From Rhodocyclaceae bacterium (lineage in GTDB: Bacteria; Pseudomonadota; Gammaproteobacteria; Burkholderiales; Rhodocyclaceae), in assembly GCA_024710925.1 (NCBI GenBank), contig JANJTW010000036.1:1-33814 (forward strand): a DNA stretch of 33,814 bases. Reading direction: 5' to 3'. Made by a program: the position numbers and the translations under genes. Shown piece after piece: positions 8,231 to 18,209 of the stretch; position 1 is the first letter of the stretch; every line of letters begins with the position of its first letter. The notes under the pieces are model-generated. The model searched no databases, was not told where the DNA came from, and saw nothing but the letters and a program-made list of their open reading frames with translations.

Positions 8231-8259
8231 CCACCACCGCGGCAGCAGGGGAGACAAGC

Positions 8260-9252
8260 TTGAACACTGATCGTCACGACGACGGCACGCACGCGTTCGC
8301 CGTGCGGCTGATGCAGCACCTGGTCGTACCCACTTTCGTCCTCGACGCCGAGCGCCGGGTCATCATCTGGAACCATGCCTGCGAGCGCCTTACCGGCGTC
8401 AAGGCAGAGGAAGTCCTCGGCACGCGCAACCACTGGTGCGCCTTCTACGACAATCCGCGCTACTGCCTGGCCGACGTGCTGGCGCTCGGCCAACCGGACG
8501 AGCTCGCCACCCTCTACGCCGCACACACCGAACCCAGCGAATGCGGCCGGGGGCTGCGCGCCGAGAACTGGTGCGTGATGCCGCGCATCGGCGAGCGCCT
8601 GTACCTGACCATCGACACCGGCCCGATCTTCGACGACCAGGGCAAACTGATCGCCGTCGTCGAGACGTTGCGCGACATGACCGAGCAGAAGCAGGCGCAG
8701 ATCGCACTGCAGAACCTCGCCGCCCGCGACGCGCTGACCGGCATCGCCAACCGGCGCTCTTTCGACAGCGCGCTGCACCTCGAATGGGCGCGTGCGCAAC
8801 GGGAAAGCCAGCCGGTATCGCTGATCCTCGCCGACGTCGACTACTTCAAGCGCTACAACGACAACTACGGCCATCCGCAGGGCGACGATTGCCTGCGCCA
8901 GGTTGCCGGCGCCATCGCCGCGGCCGTCTACCGCCCGGCCGATCTCGCCGCCCGCTACGGCGGCGAGGAGTTCGCGATCATCATGCCGAACACCAACGCC
9001 GCCGGCGCGCTCGCCGTCGCCGAACGGGTCGGCGAGCGCATCCGCACGCTGTGCCTGCCGCATGCGCATTCGGAGGTCGCCGACCACGTGACGGTCAGCG
9101 TCGGCGTCGCCACGCAACTACCGGTGAAGGGAAAGGACGCGTCCTCGCTGATCGGCGATGCCGATACGGCGCTGTACGCGGCCAAGCGCGGCGGCCGGAA
9201 CCGCTTCGTCGCGGCATGCGGCGAAGCGGACGCCCCGGCCCTGCCGGCCTGA
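8260..9252 (+). CDS. PAS-GGDEF diguanylate cyclase
   Basis: This 330-residue cytoplasmic protein has an N-terminal PAS sensor (about 16-140) joined by a TEQKQAQIALQ linker to a GGDEF domain (about 155-318). The active-site motif is GGEEF at 234-238. The inhibitory site RPAD (225-228) sits exactly five residues upstream, so an active, product-inhibited cyclase making c-di-GMP is expected. The PAS domain has cysteines at 41, 60, 69, 95 and 105, with W59-C60 and W104-C105 pairs, suggesting a redox- or metal-responsive input (inference). The start is TTG, chosen because AGGGGAG lies 6 nt before it; the next in-frame ATG would cut into the PAS region. It stands alone between rlmB and rnr. No transmembrane helix is seen. 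Confidence 0.92.
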   Translation: MNTDRHDDGTHAFAVRLMQHLVVPTFVLDAERRVIIWNHACERLTGVKAEEVLGTRNHWCAFYDNPRYCLADVLALGQPDELATLYAAHTEPSECGRGLRAENWCVMPRIGERLYLTIDTGPIFDDQGKLIAVVETLRDMTEQKQAQIALQNLAARDALTGIANRRSFDSALHLEWARAQRESQPVSLILADVDYFKRYNDNYGHPQGDDCLRQVAGAIAAAVYRPADLAARYGGEEFAIIMPNTNAAGALAVAERVGERIRTLCLPHAHSEVADHVTVSVGVATQLPVKGKDASSLIGDADTALYAAKRGGRNRFVAACGEADAPALPA

Positions 9253-9270
9253 GCAGCGCCAGAGGGCCGC

Positions 9271-11472
9271 TCAGCGGGAGCGCGTCCGGCCGAACGGCTG
9301 GTCGGCAAGCACGAAGTCGATGCGGCCGCTTTCCAGGTCGGCCTTGACCAGCTTCACGCGTAGCCGATCGCCGAGACGGTAGCGCTTGCCGCTCCTTTCG
9401 CCGAGCATCTGGTGCTTGACGTTGTCGTACTGGAAGTAGTCCTCGCCGAGTTCGGAGACGTGCACCAGGCCCTCGACGTAAACTGAATCGAGAGCGACGA
9501 AGACGCCGAAGGGGACGACGGCGGCGATCGTGCCGTCGAACTCCTCGCCGATGCGCTCCTTCATGTAGTAGCACTTCAACCAGTTGTCGACGTCGCGCGT
9601 CGCCTCGTCGGCGCGGCGCTCGGTCATCGAGCAGTGCAGGCCGACATCGTCCCAGTTGCCCGGGTTGTAGCGCTCGCCGTTGAGCACCGCCTTGATCGCG
9701 CGGTGCACCAACAGATCCGGGTAGCGGCGGATCGGCGACGTGAAGTGCGTGTAATGCTCGTAGGCCAGCCCGAAGTGGCCGACGTTGTCCGGGCTGTACA
9801 TCGCCTGCCGCAGCGAACGCAGCATCACCGTCTGCAGGAGCTGCATGTCGGGACGCGGCTTGATCTTCTCCAAGAGCGCGGCGTAATCCTTGGCATGCGG
9901 TTCGTCGCCGCCGCCAAGGCCAAGGCCGAATTCCTTGAGGAAGCTGCGCAGCGACTCCAGCTTCTCCGGCGTCGGCCCTTCGTGGATACGATAGAGGCAG
10001 GGCTGCTCGTGCTCCTGCAGGAAGGCCGAGGCGCAGACGTTGGCGGCGAGCATGCATTCCTCGATCAGGCGATGCGCATCGTTGCGGATCACCGGCACGA
10101 TGTTGTCGATCTTGCCCTGGTCGTTGAACAGCATCATCGTCTCGACCGTCTCGAAGTCGATCGCGCCGCGCTTGGTGCGCGCCTTGGCGAGTGTCTGGTA
10201 GAGGCTGTACAGCGCCTGCAACTGCGGCTGCAGGCTCTTGTGCACGTCGCTCTCCGGCTCGGCGGCGCCGGACAGCCAGTTCCACACCTGCGTGTAAGTC
10301 AGCCGCGCCTTCGAATGGAACACCGCCGGGTAGAAGCGGTATTTCTTGATTGATCCGGTCGGCGTAACGATCATGTCGCAGACCATCGCCAGCCGGTCGA
10401 CCTCGGGGTTCAGCGAACACAGCCCGTTCGACAGCTTTTCCGGCAGCATCGGAATCACCCGGCGCGGGAAATAGACCGAATTGCCGCGCGCCATCGCTTC
10501 CTTGTCGAGCGCCATGCCCGGCCGCACGTAGTGGCTGACGTCGGCAATCGCCACCACCAGCCGCCAGCCCTTGCCCTGCTTCTCGGCCCAGACGGCGTCG
10601 TCGAAGTCCTTCGCCGTCTCGCCGTCGATGGTCACCAGCGGCAGGTCGCGCAGATCCTCGCGCCCCGCCCACTCGGACTTCTTCACCTTGTCCGGCAGGT
10701 CCTTGGTCTCATCGAGCGCCTTCCTCGGAAAGTCGAACGGCAGGTCGTGCTTCCTGAGCGCGATCTCGATCTCCATGCCCGGGTCGGCGTAGTTGCCGAG
10801 CACCTCGACGATGCGGCCGATCGGCTGCGAATGCTTGGTCGGCTGCTCGACGATCTCGACGACGACGACCTGGCCGGCCTTCGCCTTCAGTTTCGACTTC
10901 TTGTCCTCCGGCGGCACCAGGATGTCCTGGTTGATCTTCCGGTTCTCGGGGACGACGAAGGCGACGCCGTGCTCGACGAAGACGCGGCCGACGACGCGGT
11001 TGTTCACGTGTTCGAGGACCTCGACCACGGCGCCCTCGCGGCGCCCCTTGCGGTCGAGGCCGGTGACGCGCACCAGCACGCGGTCGCCGTGCAGCACGCG
11101 GCTCATCTGTTTCGGTTCGAGGTAGATGTCGTCGCCCTCCTCGTCTGGCACGAGGAAGCCGTAGCCGTCCTTGTGCCCTTCGACGCGACCGGCGATCAGG
11201 CTGGCGCGCTCGGGGACGATGTACGCGCCCTTACGGTTCTGCATCAGCTCGCCCTCGCGCCCCATGGCGCCGAGGCGGCGGCGGAACATGTCGGCCTCGT
11301 CCTTGCCGATGTCGAGCAGGACGCACAGCTGCTCGAAGCTGACCGGCTTGCCCTCCCGTTCGAGGATCATCAGGATGTACTCGCGCGACGGCAGCGGGAA
11401 TTCGTATTTCTCCACCTCGCGCTCGAAGTGAGGGTCGGCGCGGCGAATTTTTGATAGTTTCTTTATTGACAT
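9271..11472 (-). CDS. rnr: Ribonuclease R
   Basis: RNase R is a processive 3'-5' exoribonuclease that degrades structured RNA and helps rRNA and mRNA quality control. The 733-residue protein has an N-terminal winged helix (about 25-85), cold-shock-like domains (about 90-235), an RNB catalytic domain with DGETAKDFDD at 283-292 (D283, D289, D291, D292 as metal ligands), and a C-terminal S1 domain (FDGTIAAVVPFGVFVAL and after). The tail ends LADQPFGRTRSR, without the long lysine-rich extension of E. coli RNase R. The frame runs 23 codons further upstream into the tRNA-Leu gene; the ATG at 11472 is chosen because AAAGGA precedes it. Its first codons overlap the -35 element of the divergent tRNA promoter. 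Confidence 0.95.
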   Translation of the reverse strand: MSIKKLSKIRRADPHFEREVEKYEFPLPSREYILMILEREGKPVSFEQLCVLLDIGKDEADMFRRRLGAMGREGELMQNRKGAYIVPERASLIAGRVEGHKDGYGFLVPDEEGDDIYLEPKQMSRVLHGDRVLVRVTGLDRKGRREGAVVEVLEHVNNRVVGRVFVEHGVAFVVPENRKINQDILVPPEDKKSKLKAKAGQVVVVEIVEQPTKHSQPIGRIVEVLGNYADPGMEIEIALRKHDLPFDFPRKALDETKDLPDKVKKSEWAGREDLRDLPLVTIDGETAKDFDDAVWAEKQGKGWRLVVAIADVSHYVRPGMALDKEAMARGNSVYFPRRVIPMLPEKLSNGLCSLNPEVDRLAMVCDMIVTPTGSIKKYRFYPAVFHSKARLTYTQVWNWLSGAAEPESDVHKSLQPQLQALYSLYQTLAKARTKRGAIDFETVETMMLFNDQGKIDNIVPVIRNDAHRLIEECMLAANVCASAFLQEHEQPCLYRIHEGPTPEKLESLRSFLKEFGLGLGGGDEPHAKDYAALLEKIKPRPDMQLLQTVMLRSLRQAMYSPDNVGHFGLAYEHYTHFTSPIRRYPDLLVHRAIKAVLNGERYNPGNWDDVGLHCSMTERRADEATRDVDNWLKCYYMKERIGEEFDGTIAAVVPFGVFVALDSVYVEGLVHVSELGEDYFQYDNVKHQMLGERSGKRYRLGDRLRVKLVKADLESGRIDFVLADQPFGRTRSR

Positions 11473-11493
11473 TTTATTTTGTTCCTTTAAAAT
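11466..11493 (+). promoter_or_regulatory. Sigma-70 promoter of tRNA-Leu, overlapping the rnr start codon
   Basis: A perfect TTGACA (11466-11471) is followed after 16 bp by TAAAAT (11488-11493, 5 of 6 matches). The predicted start is near 11500, about 14 nt before the mature tRNA. The -35 box overlaps the rnr start codon on the other strand (ATG, 11472-11470). Confidence 0.75.
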
Positions 11494-11513
11494 CTCGGCT
11501 TCTTCGGATGCCT

Positions 11514-11598
<85 letters not shown>

Positions 11599-11610
11599 AG
11601 ATCCAAGGGA

Positions 11611-11638
11611 AAGCCGGCGCAAGCCGGCTTTTTCTTTT
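11611..11638 (+). terminator. Rho-independent terminator of tRNA-Leu
   Basis: AAGCCGGC (11611-11618) and GCCGGCTT (11623-11630) form a perfect 8-bp stem with a GCAA loop, followed by TTTCTTTT. It lies 12 bp after the tRNA CCA end. Confidence 0.9.
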
Positions 11639-11692
11639 GCTGCGTTCCCTTGCATAGCGGCATCGGCTGAATCGAAGTCGAAGGTGAATGAC

Positions 11693-11724
11693 AAAGGCCG
11701 GCGTTCTGCCGGCCTTTTTGTTTT
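11693..11724. terminator. Second hairpin terminator between tRNA-Leu and purA, probably bidirectional
   Basis: AAAGGCCGGC (11693-11702) pairs perfectly with GCCGGCCTTT (11708-11717) around loop GTTCT. On the + strand TTTTTGTTTT follows, a good U-tract. On the - strand only a short T run (TTTGT) follows, so it can also serve as the purA end, though less strongly. It begins 10 bp beyond the purA stop. Confidence 0.75.
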
Positions 11725-11727
11725 CGC

Positions 11728-13047
<1,320 letters not shown>

Positions 13048-13064
13048 ATCGGTGTATTCCCTGA

Positions 13065-14216
13065 TCAAACCTTGATTGCTTCGATGAGCCACTGCCCGTC
13101 CTTCGCGACCAGACGCCGGTCGCAGATCGGGCCCTCCGGCGCCGGCTGGCCCGGCAGCAGTTCGACGACGACCTCGCCGGCAGTGCGCAAGGCCGCGATT
13201 TCCCTTGTCAACGCCGCATCGCCAGCGGCGTGCGGCGCCAGAATTCCGCCAGCGGCAAGCGGCGCCGGCGCGAGCTGCGCAACGACGCGCAGATCCAGCG
13301 AAAAACCGGTCGCCGGCCGCGCCCGGCCGAACGCCTGGCCAGCGCCGTCGTAGCGCCCGCCGAGCGCGACCGCGCCGGCGCATCCCGGGTGGTAGGCGGC
13401 GAAAACGACGCCGTTGTGATAATGGTAGCCGCGCAGGTCGGAGAGATCGAACGACAACGGCAGGTCGGGCATGGCCGCCGCCAGCGCGCGCAGCGTCGCC
13501 AGTGCCGCATCGATCGCCGGCAGCCGCGGCAGCTCGCGCGCGGCGCGATCGAGCACCTCGGCACCGCCGTAGAACTCCGGCAGGCGCAGGAAGGCGGCGC
13601 GGTACGGCTCGGCAAGGCCGGCACAGAAACCCGCCAGCCCCGGCACGTCCTTCCCCTGCAACAGCGACAGCGCGGCCTCGACCGCCTCGGCATCGAGGCC
13701 GGCGGCCTCCGCCAGCGCGCGGAAGATGCCGACATGGCCAAGATCGATGCGCGAAGCCGGCGCGTCGGCGGCAGCGAGCGCCGCGGCCATCAGCCGGATC
13801 ACTTCGCGGTCGGCCTCGTGCCCGACATGGCCGTACAGTTCGGCACCGACCTGGATCGGTTCGCGCGACGCGCTGATCGATGCCGGCAGCGTGTGCAGCA
13901 CGCTGTCGCAGTAGCACAGACGGGTGACACCGGCACGGTTGAGCAGGTGGGCGTCGATGCGCGCAACCTGCGGCGTGATGTCGGCACGGACGCCGAGCGT
14001 GCGCCCGGTGACCTGGTCGACCAGCTTGAAGGTGCGCAGCTTGAGGTCGTGGCCGGAGCCGGTGAGCAGCGAATCGAGGTACTCGATCAGCGGCGGCATG
14101 ACCAGTTCGTAGCCATGCACGCGGAACAGGTCGAGAACGTCGCGGCGGCGGCGTTCGATCGCGGCCGCTTCCAGCGGCAACGCATCGGCGAGGTATTCGG
14201 GGAGCAGCCAGTTCAT
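13065..14216 (-). CDS. hisZ: ATP phosphoribosyltransferase regulatory subunit HisZ
   Basis: HisZ is a histidyl-tRNA-synthetase-like protein that binds the short form of HisG and confers activity and histidine feedback control on the first step of histidine synthesis. The 383-residue protein shows the class II synthetase-like motif 2 region ([19 protein letters not shown]) and a motif 3-like [15 protein letters not shown], but it is shorter than HisS and lacks the C-terminal anticodon domain. The window also encodes a true HisS (21406-22704), so paralogous roles are clear. Start ATG 14216 overlaps the DUF2065 stop by 4 bp (ATGA), supporting translational coupling. The frame upstream of this ATG lies within the DUF2065 gene and is discarded. 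Confidence 0.93.
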   Translation of the reverse strand: MNWLLPEYLADALPLEAAAIERRRRDVLDLFRVHGYELVMPPLIEYLDSLLTGSGHDLKLRTFKLVDQVTGRTLGVRADITPQVARIDAHLLNRAGVTRLCYCDSVLHTLPASISASREPIQVGAELYGHVGHEADREVIRLMAAALAAADAPASRIDLGHVGIFRALAEAAGLDAEAVEAALSLLQGKDVPGLAGFCAGLAEPYRAAFLRLPEFYGGAEVLDRAARELPRLPAIDAALATLRALAAAMPDLPLSFDLSDLRGYHYHNGVVFAAYHPGCAGAVALGGRYDGAGQAFGRARPATGFSLDLRVVAQLAPAPLAAGGILAPHAAGDAALTREIAALRTAGEVVVELLPGQPAPEGPICDRRLVAKDGQWLIEAIKV

Positions 14217-14398
14217 TTGAAGATCATGATCAGGATGAGGCCGACCAGCATCGAGGACAGGCCGACGAAGCGGATCTGCCCGTCGGAGAACTCGATCAGC
14301 CGGCGGAACGTGTCCCGCCACGCGTTCGGCGCGATGAAGGGCAGCAGACCTTCCAGCACGAGCATCAGCGCGAAGGCGAGCAGGATCGTCTCGGTCAT
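14213..14398 (-). CDS. DUF2065 small inner-membrane protein
   Basis: This 61-residue protein has two hydrophobic helices, [19 protein letters not shown] (about 4-22) and [17 protein letters not shown] (about 44-60), joined by a polar loop [20 protein letters not shown]2065 genes (YjeT-like) are typically found directly downstream of hflC. Its ATG overlaps the hflC stop by 4 bp and its stop overlaps the hisZ ATG by 4 bp, so it is translationally coupled on both sides. A role with the HflKC complex is suggested by context only; the biochemical function is not established. Confidence 0.9.
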   Translation of the reverse strand: MTETILLAFALMLVLEGLLPFIAPNAWRDTFRRLIEFSDGQIRFVGLSSMLVGLILIMIFK

Positions 14399-15285
14399 TT
14401 GCCGTTCTTGTCGCCGCCGCGCCCCTGGTTCTTCAGGTACTTGAAGAAGTCGGAATTCGGCTCGACGACGATGACGTCGCCCTTGTTGCGGAAACTTCCG
14501 CGATAGGCTTCCAGGCTGCGGTAGAAGGCGTAGAACTCGGCGTTCTGGTTGAAGGCCTGGGCGTAGATGGCCGCGGCCTTCGCATCGCCCTCGCCCTTGA
14601 TCTTCTGCGCGTCGCGGTACGCTTCGGCGACGATCACCTCGCGCTGCTTGTCGGCGTCGGCGCGGATCTTCTCGGCCTCGGCGGAACCTTCCGAACGCAG
14701 CTCGTTGGCGACGCGCTTGCGCTCCGCTTCCATGCGGCGATAGACCGATTCGCTGACCTCGCTCGGCAGGTCGACGCGCTTGATGCGGACATCGACGATC
14801 TGCACGCCGATCTTGCGCGCATCCAGGTCGGCCTTGGCGCGCATCTCGTCCATGATCTTGTCGCGCTCGCCGGAGACGACGTCATGCACGGTGCGCTTGC
14901 CGAATTCCTCGCGCAGGCCGGCATTCACCGTCTGCGACAGACGGGTGCGCGCACGCGCCTCGTCGCCCTGGACGGAAATGTAGTAGAGCTTCGGATCGAC
15001 GATGCGCCACTTGACGTAGGAATCGACGAGGACGTTCTTCTTCTCCGAGGTGATGAAGCGCTCGGGATCGGTGCTGTCCATCGTCAGGATGCGCCGGTCG
15101 AAGTAACGCACGTTCTGGATCATCGGCCACTTGAAGTTGAGGCCGGGCTCGGAGATGACCTCCTTGACCTCGCCGAGCTGGAAGACGATGGCGTACTGAC
15201 GCTGGTCGACGGTGAAGATCGACAGCCCGAGCAGGACCAGAAGGGCGCCGAACGATGCGGCGACGAAGGAAAGATTGTTTCTCAT
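14395..15285 (-). CDS. hflC: HflC, SPFH-domain membrane protease modulator
   Basis: HflC forms with HflK a large inner-membrane cage around FtsH and limits its proteolysis of membrane proteins. The 296-residue protein has one N-terminal signal-anchor helix ([20 protein letters not shown], about 7-26), a Band 7/SPFH domain (about 27-190) and a long Ala/Glu/Arg-rich coiled-coil region (about 185-265) ending near [13 protein letters not shown] sits directly before the chosen ATG; the ATG at 15285 is preferred because GGGAG lies 8 nt upstream. The hflK stop shares one base with this ATG, so the pair is translationally coupled. Confidence 0.96.
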   Translation of the reverse strand: MRNNLSFVAASFGALLVLLGLSIFTVDQRQYAIVFQLGEVKEVISEPGLNFKWPMIQNVRYFDRRILTMDSTDPERFITSEKKNVLVDSYVKWRIVDPKLYYISVQGDEARARTRLSQTVNAGLREEFGKRTVHDVVSGERDKIMDEMRAKADLDARKIGVQIVDVRIKRVDLPSEVSESVYRRMEAERKRVANELRSEGSAEAEKIRADADKQREVIVAEAYRDAQKIKGEGDAKAAAIYAQAFNQNAEFYAFYRSLEAYRGSFRNKGDVIVVEPNSDFFKYLKNQGRGGDKNGK

Positions 15286-16565
15286 CAACGGAACTCCCGA
15301 TCGCGGCTACGCAGCGTTTCGCGCTCGCGCGCGCTGCCGAAACCGCCGCCAACCTGCGGCGCACGCTCGAGCTGCGGCGGCGCCTCGCCGGAAACGGCCG
15401 GCGCGGCCGCGCGCTGCGGCGCCTGCACCTCGCTCGTGCCGGCCGCCGCCGGCACGCCGGCGACGGCGGTGCCGAGCAGCTTGTCGAGCGGCAGGTAGAG
15501 CAGATTGCCCTGCCCCTTGGCATCGACCATCACCTTGCTGGTGTTGGCGTAAACCTGTTGCATCGTTTCCAGATACAGGCGCTGGCGGGTCACTTCCGGC
15601 GCCTTCGCGTACTCGGTGTTCAGCTGGCGGAAGCGGGAAGCATCGCCCTCGGCGGTGGCGATGAGGCGCTGCTTGTAGCCCTCGGCCTCCTCAAGCAGGC
15701 GTGCCGCCGTGCCCTTGGCCTTCGGAATCACGTCGTTGGCGTAGGCCTGGCCTTCGTTCTTCTGCCGCTCGCGGTCCTGGCCAGCCTTCACGGCGTCGTC
15801 GAACGCCGCCTGCACCTGCTCCGGCGGCTGCGCGTTCTGCATCGTCACCTTGGAAATCATGATGCCGGTCTTGTAGCGGTCGAGGATGTCCTGCATCAGC
15901 TTCGAGGCGTTGGCCGCCACCTGCTCGCGGCCCTCGTAGAGCACGAAGTCCATCTTGCTCTTGCCGACGATCTCGCGGATCGCCGTTTCCGCGGCCTGCA
16001 TCACCGCATCGTCCGGGTGGCGGTTCTCGAAGATGTACTCGACCGGGTCCTTGAGGATGTACTGGACGGCGAACTGGATGTTGATGATGTTCTCGTCGTC
16101 GGTCAGCATCAGGGCTTCCTTGAGCACCTTGTTCTTTTCGCTGCCGCGATAGCCGACTTCGATCGTGCGCACGCCGGTCAGGTTGACCAGCTCGTGCGAC
16201 TGGATCGGATACGGCAGGCGCCAGCGCAGACCGGGCTCGGTGGTTTCCTTGAACTTGCCGAACTGCAGCACCAGGCCGCGGTTCGCCGCATCGACGATGT
16301 AGAAGCCGCTGGCCAGCCAGACGATGACGAGCAGCGCGACGAGGATGCCGATGCCGCCGCCGAGAAACTTCGGGTCGAATTCGACCGGCGGCCGACCGCC
16401 GCCGTCATTGCCGCTGCCGCCGCCCTTCTTGCCGAACATGCCGGAAAGCTTGCGGTTGAAGTCGCGCCACAGTTCCTCAAGGTCGGGAGGGCCCTGGTTC
16501 GGGCGACGCCCGCCGCCGTTGTCGTTGTTGCCGCGATTGCCCCACTGCGGGTCGTTGAGCGACAT
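15285..16565 (-). CDS. hflK: HflK, SPFH-domain membrane protease modulator
   Basis: HflK is the partner of HflC in the FtsH-regulating membrane complex. From the chosen start the 426-residue protein has a Gly/Asn-rich cytoplasmic N-terminus (PQWGNRGNNDNGGGRRPNQ), the PPDLEELWRDFNRKL segment typical of HflK, one transmembrane helix (GGIGILVALLVIVWLASGFY), the SPFH domain, a coiled-coil region and a low-complexity Ala/Pro C-terminus. Two starts are possible. ATG 16589 overlaps the hflX stop by 4 bp and would add eight residues; ATG 16565 gives the MSLNDPQW start I regard as normal for betaproteobacterial HflK and has GGA 8 nt upstream. I favour 16565, with moderate confidence. Confidence 0.93.
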   Translation of the reverse strand: MSLNDPQWGNRGNNDNGGGRRPNQGPPDLEELWRDFNRKLSGMFGKKGGGSGNDGGGRPPVEFDPKFLGGGIGILVALLVIVWLASGFYIVDAANRGLVLQFGKFKETTEPGLRWRLPYPIQSHELVNLTGVRTIEVGYRGSEKNKVLKEALMLTDDENIINIQFAVQYILKDPVEYIFENRHPDDAVMQAAETAIREIVGKSKMDFVLYEGREQVAANASKLMQDILDRYKTGIMISKVTMQNAQPPEQVQAAFDDAVKAGQDRERQKNEGQAYANDVIPKAKGTAARLLEEAEGYKQRLIATAEGDASRFRQLNTEYAKAPEVTRQRLYLETMQQVYANTSKVMVDAKGQGNLLYLPLDKLLGTAVAGVPAAAGTSEVQAPQRAAAPAVSGEAPPQLERAPQVGGGFGSARERETLRSRDREFR

Positions 16566-16585
16566 GAGTAGTCCGAAGGTCGAAA

Positions 16586-17785
16586 TCATTGGGGAGTGCC
16601 TGTGTCGATCACGGATTCCAGAAGCGTCGAAGCAAGTTCGACGGAAGGGTCGGCAGCGTGCGCCGCCTGCGCGCGCTCCAGCTTAATGCGTTGCGCCTTT
16701 TCGACGGCCTGCTCGGCAAGCGCCTGACGCAGCAACGGCAGGCCTTCGCCGGTGACCGCGCTGACGCGAACGCGGCGAATTCTACCATACTCGTCGCGCT
16801 CGGCCGCCGCCGGCAGCGCCGTCAGATCCTGCTTGTTGAGGACGACGATCTGCGGCACCTCGGCGGCGCCGATCTCGGCGAGGACCTTGTCCACTTCCTG
16901 CATCTGCTCCTCGCGCGCCGGGTTCGCCGAGTCGACGACGTGCAGCAGCAGGTCGGCCTCGGCGGTCGCCTCCAGCGTCGCGCGGAAGGCGGCGACCAGC
17001 GCATGCGGCAGGTCGCGGATGAAGCCGACGGTATCCGAGATGACGATATTGCCGGCCCCTTCCAGCCACAGCTTGCGCGAGGTGGTATCGAGCGTCGCGA
17101 ACAGCTGGTCGGCGGCATAGACGCCGGCGTGCGTCAGTGCGTTGAACAGCGTCGACTTGCCGGCGTTGGTGTAGCCGACCAGCGACACGCTGAGCACCTC
17201 GCCGCGCACGCGCGCCTTGCGCTGCACGCCGCGCTGGCGTTCGAGCTTGACCAGTCGTTCCTTGAGCAGCTTGACGCGGTTGCCGAGCAGGCGACGGTCG
17301 GTTTCGAGCTGCGTCTCGCCCGGACCGCGCAGACCGATGCCGCCTTTCTGCCGCTCCAGGTGAGTCCAGCCGCGCACCAGCCGGGTCGCCAGGTGCTCCA
17401 GCTGTGCCAGTTCGACCTGCAGCTTGCCCTCGGCGCTTTGCGCCCGCAGCGCGAAGATGTCGAGAATCAGTGCCGTGCGGTCGACGACACGGACCTTCAA
17501 CTCGTGTTCGAGGTTGCGCTGCTGCGCCGGCGACAGTTCGTGATTGAAAATCACCAGCCCGGCATCGGCCGCCGCCGCAGTCGCTGCGATCTCGTGCACC
17601 TTGCCCTTGCCGGCGAAGGTCGCCGGGTCCGGGGTGGCACGCCGGCCGAAGACGATTTCGGCGACGTCCGCCCCCGCCGATTCGGCGAGTAGGCGGACCT
17701 CCTCGACTTCCTCGCGCAGATCCTCGCGGCCGAAGTCGAGCTGGACGATCACCGCACGCTCACCGCCGGCCGGTCGTTCGAACAT
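16586..17785 (-). CDS. hflX: HflX ribosome-associated GTPase
   Basis: HflX is an OBG-HflX superfamily GTPase that splits stalled or stress-inactivated 70S ribosomes. The 399-residue protein has the N-terminal HflX domain (about 10-185) including GGIGLRGPGETQLETDRR, a coiled coil (about 165-190), and the G domain with G1 GYTNAGKS (204-211), G3 DTVGF (251-255) and G4 NKQD. The short C-terminal tail (LESVIDTGTPQ) follows. It lies 105 bp behind hfq with a hairpin between them, so its expression may be lower than hfq or separately adjusted. No Shine-Dalgarno is evident before the ATG. Confidence 0.95.
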   Translation of the reverse strand: MFERPAGGERAVIVQLDFGREDLREEVEEVRLLAESAGADVAEIVFGRRATPDPATFAGKGKVHEIAATAAAADAGLVIFNHELSPAQQRNLEHELKVRVVDRTALILDIFALRAQSAEGKLQVELAQLEHLATRLVRGWTHLERQKGGIGLRGPGETQLETDRRLLGNRVKLLKERLVKLERQRGVQRKARVRGEVLSVSLVGYTNAGKSTLFNALTHAGVYAADQLFATLDTTSRKLWLEGAGNIVISDTVGFIRDLPHALVAAFRATLEATAEADLLLHVVDSANPAREEQMQEVDKVLAEIGAAEVPQIVVLNKQDLTALPAAAERDEYGRIRRVRVSAVTGEGLPLLRQALAEQAVEKAQRIKLERAQAAHAADPSVELASTLLESVIDTGTPQ

Positions 17786-17815
17786 GGGGGAAATTTTCGG
17801 ATTTCAGAATGCAAA

Positions 17816-17841
17816 CGGCCCGCCGCGCTCGCGGCAGGCCG
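17816..17841 (-). terminator. Hairpin between hfq and hflX, possible attenuator
   Basis: CGGCC-GCCGC arms around a GAGC loop form a GC-rich stem with one wobble pair; only TTTGC follows on the minus strand. It sits 50 bp behind the hfq stop. The weak U-tract suggests partial termination or RNA 3'-end protection rather than a full stop. Confidence 0.45.
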
Positions 17842-17890
17842 GGGGAGGATGCTGCATCAGCGGCAGAGGCGCCGCCCGGACGGGAAAGCT

Positions 17891-18133
17891 TCACTCGCCG
17901 CCGTTGCCGCCATCCTGCTGGATGCTGACCGGACGGGCCGGCACGACGGTCGAGATCGCGTGCTTGTAGACCATCTGGGTTACCGTATTCTTGAGCAGTA
18001 CCACGTACTGGTCGAAGGACTCGATCTGGCCCTGCAGCTTGATGCCATTGACGAGGTAGATCGACACCGGGACATGCTCGCGGCGCAGCGTGTTGAGGAA
18101 CGGGTCTTGTAAAAGTTGCCCTTTGTTGCTCAT
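17891..18133 (-). CDS. hfq: RNA chaperone Hfq
   Basis: Hfq is the hexameric Sm-like RNA chaperone that pairs small RNAs with mRNAs. The 80-residue protein has the conserved N-terminus [15 protein letters not shown], the Sm1 motif ([20 protein letters not shown]) and the Sm2 motif with YKHA (about 56-59). The C-terminal tail is short and Gly-rich (QQDGGNGGE), as in other beta- and alphaproteobacterial Hfq, not the long tail of E. coli. GGAG lies 8 nt before the ATG. The 76-bp gap behind der may hold an additional promoter, but I see no convincing one. Confidence 0.97.
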   Translation of the reverse strand: MSNKGQLLQDPFLNTLRREHVPVSIYLVNGIKLQGQIESFDQYVVLLKNTVTQMVYKHAISTVVPARPVSIQQDGGNGGE

Positions 18134-18209
18134 GGTTGAAACTCCATGCTTATGTGGTTTTTGAAAGGTGCGGAACCCGGAGAGTAGCGGAAAACCCGGG
18201 GAAAAGCCA

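Noticed and set aside
14217-14321. Longer HisZ start
   Set aside because: The extra 35 codons lie in another frame of the DUF2065 gene and lack family similarity; the 4-bp overlapping ATG is the natural start.
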